NCBI RefSeq assembly: GCF_034424545.1
Contig: NZ_CP139970.1
Location: 186,001 to 250,000 of the forward strand
DNA: 64,000 bases
DNA from: Trinickia caryophylli
Lineage (GTDB): Bacteria > Pseudomonadota > Gammaproteobacteria > Burkholderiales > Burkholderiaceae
Reading direction: 5' to 3'
Numbering within the stretch: the stretch's first letter is position 1; each line of letters opens with the position of its first letter. Below the pieces are notes generated by a model, which had not been told where the DNA came from, did not search any database, and saw nothing but the letters and a program-made list of their open reading frames with translations. Of the stretch, positions 15,888 through 24,316 are shown piece after piece. Both the position numbers and the translations under genes were made by a program.

Positions 15888-16325
15888 ATGCCCGCCCTGC
15901 CTCGAGTCGCGCTTGTGCTCCGCCTTCCGGCTATCGCCACCGTGCTGGCCGCCGTCGTGCTCGCGGCCGCGTTGGCGGGCTGGACCCGCGTTCTTCTCAC
16001 GCCGCTGCCTTCCACGAAGACCACCGCGGACCTGCCGAAAGCCCCCGATACGCGGCCCGCTGCGCGTCTTTTCGGTGCTCATCCCGAACGAATGCGCAGC
16101 GAAGACGTGCGGCTCGTCGGCATCCTGGCGTTCGATGCGCGGCATGCAGCCGCCCTGCTCGCCGTCGACGGCAACCCGCCGCGCGCGGTGCCCCTCGGTG
16201 GCGAGTTCGCCGACGCATCGACCCTCGTCGAAGTACGCGAGCGCTCGGTGATCGTCGAGCGTCGGGGCGTGCGCCGGGAGGTCGCGTTGGCCGTGCCCGC
16301 GCATCCCGACGTGTTCTTGCGCTGA
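15888..16325 (+). CDS. gspC: Short GspC-type protein (type II secretion), inverted within the gsp cluster
   Basis: 145 residues. One membrane helix (about residues 12-32, LPAIATVLAAVVLAAALAG) is followed by a periplasmic HR-type domain (about 58-125, ARLFGAHP..., VRLVGILAFDARHAAALLAVDG). This domain in GspC contacts the secretin N-domains. The PDZ or coiled-coil region of classical GspC (about 270-300 residues) is missing. The gene is on the plus strand between minus-strand gspF and gspG. It runs divergently from gspG and converges on gspF with 35 bases between stops. Short GspC/GspN-like forms are known in Burkholderia-type systems. The start is set by the membrane-helix position; its ribosome site is weak. 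Confidence 0.75.
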   Translation: MPALPRVALVLRLPAIATVLAAVVLAAALAGWTRVLLTPLPSTKTTADLPKAPDTRPAARLFGAHPERMRSEDVRLVGILAFDARHAAALLAVDGNPPRAVPLGGEFADASTLVEVRERSVIVERRGVRREVALAVPAHPDVFLR

Positions 16326-16360
16326 TGTCGCCGGTTGTCGTGCCATAGGTCCGGAACTCG

Positions 16361-17578
16361 TCACTGCACCATGTTGTTCAAGTCGATGATCGGCAGCATG
16401 ACGGCCAGCACGATCACGAGCACGACGCCACCCATGGCCAGAATCAACAGCGGCTCGAGCAGGCTCGTAAGAAACATCGTGCGCCGCTCGAGTTCGCGCG
16501 CCTCGCCCTCGGCCGCGCGATCGAGCATCGTCGTCACGTCGCCCGTGGCCTCGCCCGAACGGATCAGATGCACGAGCACGGGCGGAAACGTGCGCGTATT
16601 GCCGAGCGCGCGCGAAAGCGACGTCCCCTCGCGCACGCGCACGATCGCATCGTCCACGTTGCCGCTCATCGCCCGATTGTTCAGCGTTTCTCCCGCCGCC
16701 TGCAGCGCACGCAGAATCGGCACGCCGGCCGCCGTCAGAATCGCCAGCGTGCTCGCAAAGCGCACCGTGTTGTAGCCGCGCACGAGCTTGCCCGCGAGCG
16801 GCGCGGTGAGCAGCCACCGGTCGAACGCAAGCCGCGGCCCCGCCTGCGCGAGCACGCCGCGCACGCCGTACACGACGATCGCCACCGCAATCAGCATCGC
16901 CCACCACCAGTGCCGCACGAAACCCGAGAGCGCCATCATCATCACGGTGAGAAACGGCAGTTGCTGCTTCGTGCTCGCGAAGACGTTCACCACCTGCGGT
17001 ACCACATAGCTGAGCAGGAACGTGACGATGCCGAACGCAATGAGCGTCACGATGGCCGGATAGGTGAAGGCCAGCACGATCTTCTGCGTGAGTGCGTTGC
17101 GCTGCTCGATGTAGTCGGCCAGCCGCGAGAGCACGAGCCCGAGCTTGCCCGTATGCTCGCCGGCCGCCACGAGCGCGCGGTAGATGTCGGGAAAGTCGCG
17201 CGGATGCTGCTCGAGTGCGTTGGCCAGCGAATGCCCGCCGAGCACCTCGGCACGGATCGCGGCCACGAGCTCGCGGATGTAATCGCGCTCGGCCTGATCG
17301 GTCAGTACGGCCAGCGCCTCGTCCAGCGGCAGCCCCGCCGTGAGCAGGCTCGCGAGCTGGCGCGTGAGGATGGCCTGCTCGCGCTGCGACAGCTTGCGCC
17401 CGAGCGCGAGGCGGCGGCTGCGCTCGCCGCGCGCGGCGCTGCCCGCCAGCTCGACCACCAGCGGCGTCAAGCCCTGCGTGCGCAGCTGCGCACGCGCCGA
17501 GCGCGCGCTGTCCGCATCGAGCACGCCCTTTTGCGCGTGGCCCGCCGTGTCGATCGCCTCAAAGCGGAATGCCGGCAT
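16361..17578 (-). CDS. gspF: Type II secretion inner-membrane platform protein GspF
   Basis: 405 residues, the normal length. Two tandem GspF cytoplasmic helical bundles are visible (about 70-195, LTRQLASLLTAGLPLDEAL, and 270-395, TLAILTAAGVPILRALQAA). Three membrane helices lie near 170-190, 220-240 and 378-400 (GGVVLVIVLAVMLPIIDLN). GGGGAG precedes the start by six bases. It follows gspE by 30 bases on the same strand and belongs to the gspD-E-F operon. GspF couples the GspE ATPase to pseudopilus assembly. Confidence 0.95.
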   Translation of the reverse strand: MPAFRFEAIDTAGHAQKGVLDADSARSARAQLRTQGLTPLVVELAGSAARGERSRRLALGRKLSQREQAILTRQLASLLTAGLPLDEALAVLTDQAERDYIRELVAAIRAEVLGGHSLANALEQHPRDFPDIYRALVAAGEHTGKLGLVLSRLADYIEQRNALTQKIVLAFTYPAIVTLIAFGIVTFLLSYVVPQVVNVFASTKQQLPFLTVMMMALSGFVRHWWWAMLIAVAIVVYGVRGVLAQAGPRLAFDRWLLTAPLAGKLVRGYNTVRFASTLAILTAAGVPILRALQAAGETLNNRAMSGNVDDAIVRVREGTSLSRALGNTRTFPPVLVHLIRSGEATGDVTTMLDRAAEGEARELERRTMFLTSLLEPLLILAMGGVVLVIVLAVMLPIIDLNNMVQ

Positions 17579-17608
17579 ATCGCTCCCCGATCGGTTGCTG
17601 ATGCGCCA

Positions 17609-19186
17609 TCACGCGCCGCCCGTCACGCGGATCAGCTCCTCGAGCGACGTCATGCCCGAGGCGAGCCAGCGCTCGCCGTCCTCGCGCAGCGTGCGCATGC
17701 CCTGCGCGCGGGCCGTGCTCAGGATCTCGGCATCGGCCGCGTTGTGGTGGATCATCGTGCGGATCGCATCGTCGATCACGAGCAGTTCGTAGATGCCGCG
17801 CCGGCCCGCGTAGCCCGAGCGCGCGCACTTGTCGCAGCCCACCGGGTGCCAGTGCACGCGGCCTTCCTCCACCCGCTCTTCCTTGCACACCGGGCACAGC
17901 CTGCGCACGAGCCGCTGCGCGAGCACGCCGAGCAGCGAGGAGGCGAGCAGATAGGGCTCCACGCCCATGTCGGTCAGACGCGTGACGGCGGAGGCCGCGT
18001 CGTTCGTGTGCAGCGTAGCCAGCACGAGGTGGCCCGTGAGCGAGGCCTGCACGGCGATCTGCGCCGTTTCCAGATCGCGGATCTCGCCGATCATGATGAT
18101 GTCGGGGTCCTGACGCAGGATCGAGCGCAGCGCACGCGCGAACGTCATGCCGATACGCTCGTTGACCTGCGTCTGGCCGATGCCCGAGAGGTCGTACTCG
18201 ATCGGATCCTCGACCGTCATGATGTTGGTCGTGGCCGTCTCCAGGCGCGAGAGCGAGGCGTAGAGCGTGGTCGTCTTGCCCGAGCCGGTGGGCCCGGTGA
18301 CGAGCACGATGCCGTGCGGCCGCGAGATGAGCTTGTCGAACTGCGCAAGCGTATCGGGGCCCATGCCGAGCGCTTCGAGGTTCAGATGCTGGGCGTCTTT
18401 TTCGAGCAGACGCAGCACGGCGCGCTCGCCGTGCCCCGTGGGCAGCGTGGACACGCGCACGTCCAGCGCGCGGCCGCCCACGCGCAAGGTGATGCGGCCG
18501 TCCTGCGGCAGACGTTTCTCGGCGATGTCGAGCTGCGCCATGATCTTGATGCGCGAGATCAGCGCGCCGTGCAGCGCTTTTTTCGGGCGCACGACGTCGC
18601 GCAGCGTCCCGTCCACGCGAAAACGCACGACGGACGCATTCTCGAACGGCTCGATGTGGATGTCGGAAGCATGTTCGCGCGCGGCCTGCGTGAGCAGTGC
18701 GTTGATCATGCGGATGATCGGCGCGTCGTCTTCCGATTCGAGCAGGTCCTCCACCTCCGGGATGTCCTGCATCAGGCGCGACAGATCGACTTCGCCTTCC
18801 ACTTCGCCCACAACCTGCGCCGCGCTGCCGTCGTTGCGCTCGTATGCCTGGTTGATCGCCTGGGCCAGTTCGTCGGCCGGCAGGCGAACGATGCGTAGTA
18901 CGCCGAAACGGCGTGCTACCTCGGCCAGCGCACTATCGCGGGTATTGGCGCCCACCCACACCTCGCACTGTTGCGCGTCGCGCCGCGCAATCAGCAGTTG
19001 CCCCGCTCGTGAAAACGCGTAGGACAGCAAGCGGACCGCTTCCTCTTCCACTTCCATCGAGCGGGAGGCCGCCGTTCCGAAGGCTGCTGCACCGGTGTCA
19101 CGCGCTCCAAGCGTTTCGGCCTTCGCCGCAGCCAAGGGGGGGACGTCCGTCCCAACGGCCTCGATCATGGGCATCGCATTGGTCAT
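17609..19186 (-). CDS. gspE: Type II secretion ATPase GspE
   Basis: 525 residues from the ATG at 19186, which overlaps the gspD stop as ATGA with GGAGG about ten bases upstream; a longer open frame to 19339 lies inside gspD. Key sites are the N-terminal GspL-binding domain, Walker A GPTGSGKT (298-305), the Asp box VEDPIEYD, the Walker B region IIMIGEIRD (363-371), the His box TLHTNDA, and a four-cysteine zinc motif (Cys431, 434, 451, 454). All catalytic elements are intact. It is a cytoplasmic hexameric motor for pseudopilus assembly. The cluster is gspD-gspE-gspF. Confidence 0.96.
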   Translation of the reverse strand: MTNAMPMIEAVGTDVPPLAAAKAETLGARDTGAAAFGTAASRSMEVEEEAVRLLSYAFSRAGQLLIARRDAQQCEVWVGANTRDSALAEVARRFGVLRIVRLPADELAQAINQAYERNDGSAAQVVGEVEGEVDLSRLMQDIPEVEDLLESEDDAPIIRMINALLTQAAREHASDIHIEPFENASVVRFRVDGTLRDVVRPKKALHGALISRIKIMAQLDIAEKRLPQDGRITLRVGGRALDVRVSTLPTGHGERAVLRLLEKDAQHLNLEALGMGPDTLAQFDKLISRPHGIVLVTGPTGSGKTTTLYASLSRLETATTNIMTVEDPIEYDLSGIGQTQVNERIGMTFARALRSILRQDPDIIMIGEIRDLETAQIAVQASLTGHLVLATLHTNDAASAVTRLTDMGVEPYLLASSLLGVLAQRLVRRLCPVCKEERVEEGRVHWHPVGCDKCARSGYAGRRGIYELLVIDDAIRTMIHHNAADAEILSTARAQGMRTLREDGERWLASGMTSLEELIRVTGGA

Positions 19187-21516
19187 GGCGTGACGCCTCC
19201 GTTGCGGGGCGAAAGTGCGGTGCCTGCCGCGTCCGTCGAAGGCGTCCTCGCATGCCGCGCTTCGCCGGAGCCCGCGCTGCCCTCGCGTTGCGCGTCTTCG
19301 CCAACCCCGCCCCGCTCGTCCCGCTCCCGCCGGTCCCACCCGCTCGGGGCGGGGCCTGACTGCAGCGGCGGAACGATGGGGCGGTCCCGGTCACCGACGA
19401 TCCGGTTGTCGGTGGTATTTCGTTCGGACTCCTGACGGATCTCCCCATAGCGTTTCTCGGAAACGCTGGCGGTCATTTCCGCGTCGCGAATGATCACGGG
19501 ACGCAGGAACACCATGACGTTCGTCTTGGTGCGGCTCTTGTTCTCCGCGCGAAAGAGCGAGCCGATCACCGGGATATCGCCGAGCCACGGCACCTTGTTG
19601 TTGCCCTCCGCGTAGTCGTCCTGAATCAAGCCACCGAGCACGATGATCTCGCCATCGTCGGCGAGCACCGTCGACTGAACCGAACGCTTGATGATCGTCA
19701 CGCCACCCGGGTTGTTCGTCGACGCCGGGTCGACCGAAGAATCCTCGGAGTAGATGAGCAGCTTGATCACACCGCCTTTGGTGATCTGCGGCTTGACATG
19801 CAGTACGATGCCGACGTCCTGGCGCGTATAGGTGTTGAATGCCGTGACGCCGGTGCTCGAGGTGGCCGTAGCCGTCGCATACGACCCCGTCTCCACCGGT
19901 ACGTTCGCGCCCACGACGATGCGCGCTTCCTCGTTGTCGAGAGTAATGAGGTTCGGCGAGGACAGAATTGTGGCGTTGTTGATCGTGGAAAGCGCCTGGA
20001 CGAGCGCGCCGAGCCCGAAGAACTTGCCGAAGTTGTGAATCAGGCCGATGTTGATGCCGTTGTTGAGCAGCGTGGTGGCGGCTGCGTTCGACAGACTCTG
20101 GCTCAGCGTCTGGCCTTGCGCCGTGAGGTTGACGATGCCCTGGCTCGTCGACGTATTGAAGTTCGTGCCGCCATAGACCGCATTATTGCCGCCCTTCGAC
20201 TGGATGGCGCCTTGCCATTGCACACCGAGATTGGCCGCGCTCGTAGCCGTCATCTCCACGATCATCGCTTCCAGATAGACCTGCGGGCGTCTCACGTCGA
20301 GTTGATCGATGACGTTGCGCAGGCTCCTGTAGACAGGCTCGGGCGCGGTGATGACGAGCGAATTCGTGGCCGGGTCCGGTTGAATCATTCCCGTTCCGTT
20401 TGCCATATCGTCGCTTTTGGCCTCGGCGATCAGTCCTCCTTCGCTCGTCTTCGTAGCGCCATAGCCGCCCGAGGAAGCGCCGCCCGATCCGGACAGGCCG
20501 CCGCTCGGGAGTGGCGGCACGCCGGCAGTGCCGGTGGAATCGCTCGAGCCCCCGATCGCGCCGGTGCCGCCGGCTCCCGTCGTTTTGCCGTCGCCGAAGC
20601 CTTGCGGTTTCGACTTGTCGTTGCTACTGTCCAGACCGGACGATTGACCGAGCATGCCGCGCAGCACCCTGGCAAGATCGCGTGCGTCCGCATGCTCCAG
20701 GTGCACGACATGCATGTTGCCGGCCACGCGGGTTGGCGCATCGAGCTGCGCGATGAGCGCACGGGCCTCGGCGATACGCGACGGATCCGTTGCCTTCAGC
20801 AGCAACGCGTTCAGGCGCGGATCGGCCGTCACGAGCACTTTCAGCGACGCGTCGGTATTGCCGAGCGCGCCGGGGTCGAGCAGTTTCAGCACGACGGGTG
20901 CGAGATCGACGGCGCTCTCGTGCTGCAGTTCTATCACGGCGGTATTGCGCGTCTCGTTCTTGTCCAACCCCGCGATGATCGAGGCAATGCGGCGCACGTT
21001 ATCCGCGTAGTCCGTCACGATCAACGCGTTATCGCCGGGATAGGCGGCAATCGCATTGTTCGGCGTAATCAGCGTTCGGAGCGCGGGCATCAGGTTCGCG
21101 GCCGACGCGCTCTTCAGCCGGAAGACCTGCGTGACGACCGTATCGCCGCGGGCTTGCGGCGTATTGCCGACATACGTCGGCACGCCCTGCAGCTTCGCGT
21201 CGGCCTCGGGTACGATCTTCATCACGTCATGATCGGTCACGAGCGCGAAACCGCGCATGCGCAGTGCGGCACCGAGCGTCTTCAGTGCGTTGTCCCTGCC
21301 GACGGGATTGTCCGAAACCAGAGAAATCTCGCCTTTCACGCGCGGATCGACGACGATCGTGCGCCCCGTCGCGGCCCCTATCGTCTTGGCGACCTGGGTG
21401 ATCTCCGCATTCGTGAACGCAAGCTTCACCTGCGCATGCACCGGTTGCGCCCATGCCCACCACGCGGCGAGCATCGAATATCCGGCGCGACGAATGGCGG
21501 TTCTCATACAAGTCAT
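19183..21516 (-). CDS. gspD: Type II secretion secretin GspD
   Basis: 777 residues from the ATG at 21516; a second ATG at 21507 begins the signal peptide directly and is equally possible. Sec signal peptide (cleavage near VHA-QVK), N0 domain (VKLAFTNAEITQVAKTIG), N1-N3 domains, and a long Gly/Ser-rich insertion within N3 (about residues 300-365). The secretin core follows, with NVPVETG and VPWLGDIPVIGSLFR. A charged, low-complexity tail of about 85 residues ends the protein. It forms the outer-membrane gate. The N-terminus has no lipobox, so piloting by lipidation of GspD itself is unlikely. It is the first gene of gspDEF and diverges from the zinc-protein gene at 21934. Confidence 0.95.
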   Translation of the reverse strand: MTCMRTAIRRAGYSMLAAWWAWAQPVHAQVKLAFTNAEITQVAKTIGAATGRTIVVDPRVKGEISLVSDNPVGRDNALKTLGAALRMRGFALVTDHDVMKIVPEADAKLQGVPTYVGNTPQARGDTVVTQVFRLKSASAANLMPALRTLITPNNAIAAYPGDNALIVTDYADNVRRIASIIAGLDKNETRNTAVIELQHESAVDLAPVVLKLLDPGALGNTDASLKVLVTADPRLNALLLKATDPSRIAEARALIAQLDAPTRVAGNMHVVHLEHADARDLARVLRGMLGQSSGLDSSNDKSKPQGFGDGKTTGAGGTGAIGGSSDSTGTAGVPPLPSGGLSGSGGASSGGYGATKTSEGGLIAEAKSDDMANGTGMIQPDPATNSLVITAPEPVYRSLRNVIDQLDVRRPQVYLEAMIVEMTATSAANLGVQWQGAIQSKGGNNAVYGGTNFNTSTSQGIVNLTAQGQTLSQSLSNAAATTLLNNGINIGLIHNFGKFFGLGALVQALSTINNATILSSPNLITLDNEEARIVVGANVPVETGSYATATATSSTGVTAFNTYTRQDVGIVLHVKPQITKGGVIKLLIYSEDSSVDPASTNNPGGVTIIKRSVQSTVLADDGEIIVLGGLIQDDYAEGNNKVPWLGDIPVIGSLFRAENKSRTKTNVMVFLRPVIIRDAEMTASVSEKRYGEIRQESERNTTDNRIVGDRDRPIVPPLQSGPAPSGWDRRERDERGGVGEDAQREGSAGSGEARHARTPSTDAAGTALSPRNGGVTP

Positions 21517-21933
21517 ACGTTCCGTGTCATGTGGATGCGTACTTGATTGGTATGCGGCGGCTCGCCGAACCGTTTGCTCAACGTCCGTCGGCCCGCCCCG
21601 TATTACGCGGCTGGTTCCCTGACCGTCCAGCCCGTTTCGCGTTGCCGGAGCGCACAAGCTAGACCCCGAGTGCTTCAATCAGATGTCGTAATTGCCGTAC
21701 TTCGCGGCGGTAACGTTTCGTATCGAAGCGCATTTCTCGCCAGAAGACCGTCACAACAAGATCAGAACCATTTTTCATTCCATTGACTCAGCGCCTCTGC
21801 AACATCGGCTGGCTTTATAAAACAGAATAAATAGCCGACGTTATGCGCACCCCACATTGAAGAGAGATGCACAGGCGCATGGCCGCGCATTGCCGATCAC
21901 CTATAACGTTTTCAGGGAATAACCAAACCCGGC
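21517..21933. promoter_or_regulatory. Divergent intergenic region between gspD (-) and CoiA-like gene (+)
   Basis: 417 bases without a credible gene. Promoters for gspDEF and for the plus-strand pair must lie here or close by. The plus-strand half (about 21770-21860) is AT-richer and contains TTGACT at 21783-21788 and TATAAA at 21816-21821. These are 27 bases apart, too far for one sigma-70 promoter. No operator is recognised. Confidence 0.35.
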
Positions 21934-22728
21934 ATGAAAGAACGGCCCATTCTCGAGTACGCCCTTCATCCGGCCGACGGCAGCCGCGTCACGCCCGAGG
22001 CCTATCTGAACGAATACGGGAATCTGCCGCCCGGCGTAAGGCCGGCGGTGCGGTGCCCCGTCTGCCACGAAGACGTACGCATCGCGCGCCTGCACGATCG
22101 CGCGCAAACGCGGCACTTCGTGCACGCATCCGGCATGGAGGCGCTGTGCCCACTCGTCAATCACGGCATGCCGGACGCCGTGCCCGTCATGCAGCGTGCC
22201 CCGGATGCCGCTCGTGAACGACGGCATAGAGACGACTTCCTGGCGCATTGGCGGCTACACCTGCAGGCCATGCGCGAGGTCGCGCCGGAGTTCAGCGTGC
22301 TGCGCTTCACCCGCGCGATCGAGCATGCCGATGTACTGCGTTTGTGGGCGTGCCCGACGCTCGCTCAAGCGGATGTTCCCTATATTCTGCTCGTGCTTTC
22401 TGCTTTCATTGCGGCCGTACCCGGCCCCCCTTATCGGGCCTGGCTGCGCTTCTGGTTCGACGCATCCGTCAAGGAGGTGGCCGACCTCCGGGCGCCTCGC
22501 GACATGCCGGCGCGCCTTTTTCGTCTCCGCTATCGCGGTACGCAGGCCGCGATGTTTCCCGACGCGCGGCACCTGATCGAATGGGCCGAGGTGCCGATGG
22601 CGGCTGATTTCCTGAACCAGGCGACGCCGAGATTTCTGAGCTCGGAGGTCTTCGCGTTCGAGGCTTTCGCCCGCCAAAACAGACTGCGCGCAGCGAACGA
22701 AGAGAAACTGACGCCCCGTTCCGAATAA
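21934..22728 (+). CDS. CoiA-like zinc-ribbon protein, paralogue of 1385-2200
   Basis: 264 residues. The zinc segment at about 45-75 reads Cys-Pro-Val-Cys-His, His-Phe-Val-His-Ala and Cys-Pro-Leu, matching the CxxC...HFxH...C arrangement of CoiA-like N-termini. The C-terminal 180 residues are helical and share conserved blocks with the copy at 1385 (ADVxxLWxxPxLxxxDxPY; a Trp/Phe-rich RFWFD motif; LFRLxYR; LIEW/LLHWEPV). The catalytic nuclease domain of CoiA is not apparent. It is transcribed with or just ahead of the PstS-like gene. Its ribosome site is weak (AGGGA 16 bases upstream). Function unknown; the duplication at both ends of the TPS/T2SS gene block suggests linkage to that system. 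Confidence 0.65.
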   Translation: MKERPILEYALHPADGSRVTPEAYLNEYGNLPPGVRPAVRCPVCHEDVRIARLHDRAQTRHFVHASGMEALCPLVNHGMPDAVPVMQRAPDAARERRHRDDFLAHWRLHLQAMREVAPEFSVLRFTRAIEHADVLRLWACPTLAQADVPYILLVLSAFIAAVPGPPYRAWLRFWFDASVKEVADLRAPRDMPARLFRLRYRGTQAAMFPDARHLIEWAEVPMAADFLNQATPRFLSSEVFAFEAFARQNRLRAANEEKLTPRSE

Positions 22729-22904
22729 ATCGGATTGATCGTTCGATCGAAAATTATCCGAACAATTTGTTGCCAAAGCGACGCATGCAATTCATGGACG
22801 TTTCACGATTTACCGAGGAACTCGAATCTATATTTGACGCGCAGTTGGGGTGGTATGCGGACTGCAATTCCAGTCTCTCCTTACTTGTCTTAAAAGGAAT
22901 CTCC

Positions 22905-24197
22905 ATGAAATCCCGCAAGCACAAGATCTGCCAGGCAATTGCACTAGTGATTTCGGCCCTGGGCGCCTCGGCGGCCATGGCCCAAACGGCGCCGGCCCTG
23001 CTCGGCGGCGGCTCGTCGCTCGTCGCACCCTCGATCGGTTCGGAAATCTCGCTGTTCCCGGCCGCCGACGGCACGATTCGTTACTTCTCCGTTGGCTCGG
23101 GCGCGGGCCAAACGGCTTTCCTGCAAAACCGCGCTTCGAGCCTCGGCTCGACGGTGACGGGTACGGTCGACTTCGCGAACAGCGATGCGGCACTTTCGAC
23201 GGCGCAAGTCTCGGCTTATACGACGAGCGGCCGTGGCCTGACCGATGGCCCGATGATCCAGATTCCGTTCATCGTCACGCCGATCACGATCCCTGTCGTC
23301 AACGGGCCGACCGGTACGGGCCCTTCGCTTCCCGGCGACACCGCCAAGACCGTCGCGCTCAACGACGACGACCTTTGCGGCATTTTCTCGGGCAAGCTGA
23401 CGAACTGGAATCAGGTCAAGAATCCCGACACGAATGCGGCATACTCGCTCAACGCCCCGATCACGGTCGTCTACCGTTCGGACAACAGCGGCACGACCGA
23501 CCTGCTCACGCGTCACCTCGCCGCGGTCTGCACGACCGGCACGTCGGGTAACTCGAACATCGCGTTCACCGAGACGCAGAACTTCGCGAGCCTGTTCACG
23601 ACGCTGCCCACGCGCTTCGTCGCGGCGAGCGGCAGCGGCGGCGTGGCCTCGCAGCTCGTGTCGTTGCGTTCGGCCGGCACGGCAGGCGTAGGCTATCTGA
23701 GCCCCGACTACACGAACACGTTCCTCGCACCGAAGAGCGCGCCCGCGCAGACGAACAACCTCTCGGTGGCCAGCCTGCGCAACCGCTTCACGAACGCCGA
23801 CGTTACGCCGACGGCCGACAACGCGGCGACCGCGCTGGCCGCGTTCGCTCCGCCCACGTTCGACAATGGCGGCGATCCGACCGATCCCACGCAATGGGTA
23901 CCGAACGCCGGTAACCCGACGGTTGGCTATCCCGTCTCCGGCACGAGCCAAATCATCCTGAGCCAGTGCTACGCCAACCCGAGCAACAACAACCCGAGCC
24001 CGGGCCAGGGGATGCTCGCCTTCCTCAACGATCATTACACCAACGCGAGCTTCACGTCGATCGTGACGGGCAATGGCTTCAAGACGGTGCCGGCAAACTA
24101 CCTGACCGAGATCCAGAACGACTTCCTGAGCAACGGAAGCGGATTGAACCTCGATCTCAACAACGCCGGCACCTGCTCGGCGTACGCTGGCCGGTAA
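22905..24197 (+). CDS. PstS-like periplasmic or secreted phosphate-binding protein
   Basis: 430 residues from the ATG at 22905, chosen for AAGGA nearby and the immediate signal peptide (cleavage near AMA-QTA). PBP-like motifs are visible: GGGSSLVAPSIGSEI, FSVGSGAGQTAFL, ADSD-like FANSDAAL, the PFIVTPITIPV strand, LCGIFSGKLTNWNQV, VVYRSDNSGTTDLL, GSGGVASQL and GVGYLSPDY. This is the phosphate-binding-protein fold, but about 80-100 residues longer than E. coli PstS. No pstCAB permease genes adjoin it. Its position between gspD and tpsA recalls low-phosphate-linked T2SS loci such as P. aeruginosa hxc, so it may be a T2SS substrate rather than a permease subunit. That link is inferred. Confidence 0.85.
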   Translation: MKSRKHKICQAIALVISALGASAAMAQTAPALLGGGSSLVAPSIGSEISLFPAADGTIRYFSVGSGAGQTAFLQNRASSLGSTVTGTVDFANSDAALSTAQVSAYTTSGRGLTDGPMIQIPFIVTPITIPVVNGPTGTGPSLPGDTAKTVALNDDDLCGIFSGKLTNWNQVKNPDTNAAYSLNAPITVVYRSDNSGTTDLLTRHLAAVCTTGTSGNSNIAFTETQNFASLFTTLPTRFVAASGSGGVASQLVSLRSAGTAGVGYLSPDYTNTFLAPKSAPAQTNNLSVASLRNRFTNADVTPTADNAATALAAFAPPTFDNGGDPTDPTQWVPNAGNPTVGYPVSGTSQIILSQCYANPSNNNPSPGQGMLAFLNDHYTNASFTSIVTGNGFKTVPANYLTEIQNDFLSNGSGLNLDLNNAGTCSAYAGR

Positions 24198-24238
24198 TGC
24201 TGGGGGGCACATCCACACCCTGATGCAGTAACGATAGC

Positions 24239-24269
24239 GGGGCCCGGTCATCCGGGCCCCTTTGGTTTT
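24239..24269 (+). terminator. Intrinsic terminator after the PstS-like gene
   Basis: A perfect nine-base stem GGGGCCCGG / CCGGGCCCC (24239-24247 and 24252-24260) with loop TCAT is followed by TTTGGTTTT. It lies 41 bases after the stop codon and ends plus-strand transcription before the convergent tpsA. Confidence 0.9.
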
Positions 24270-24316
24270 CAGACACGACGGGCCGACGGCAATCCGCCGC
24301 GGCCCTCGTCAACGCA

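Noticed and set aside
16568..18898. Plus-strand open frame of 776 codons opposite gspF and gspE
   Set aside because: Arg/His-rich shadow of conserved minus-strand genes.
19798..21546. Plus-strand open frame of 582 codons opposite gspD
   Set aside because: Shadow; no start signal or domain, while gspD is unmistakable.
21783..21821. TTGACT and TATAAA upstream of the CoiA-like gene
   Set aside because: 27-base spacing is too long for a sigma-70 promoter.
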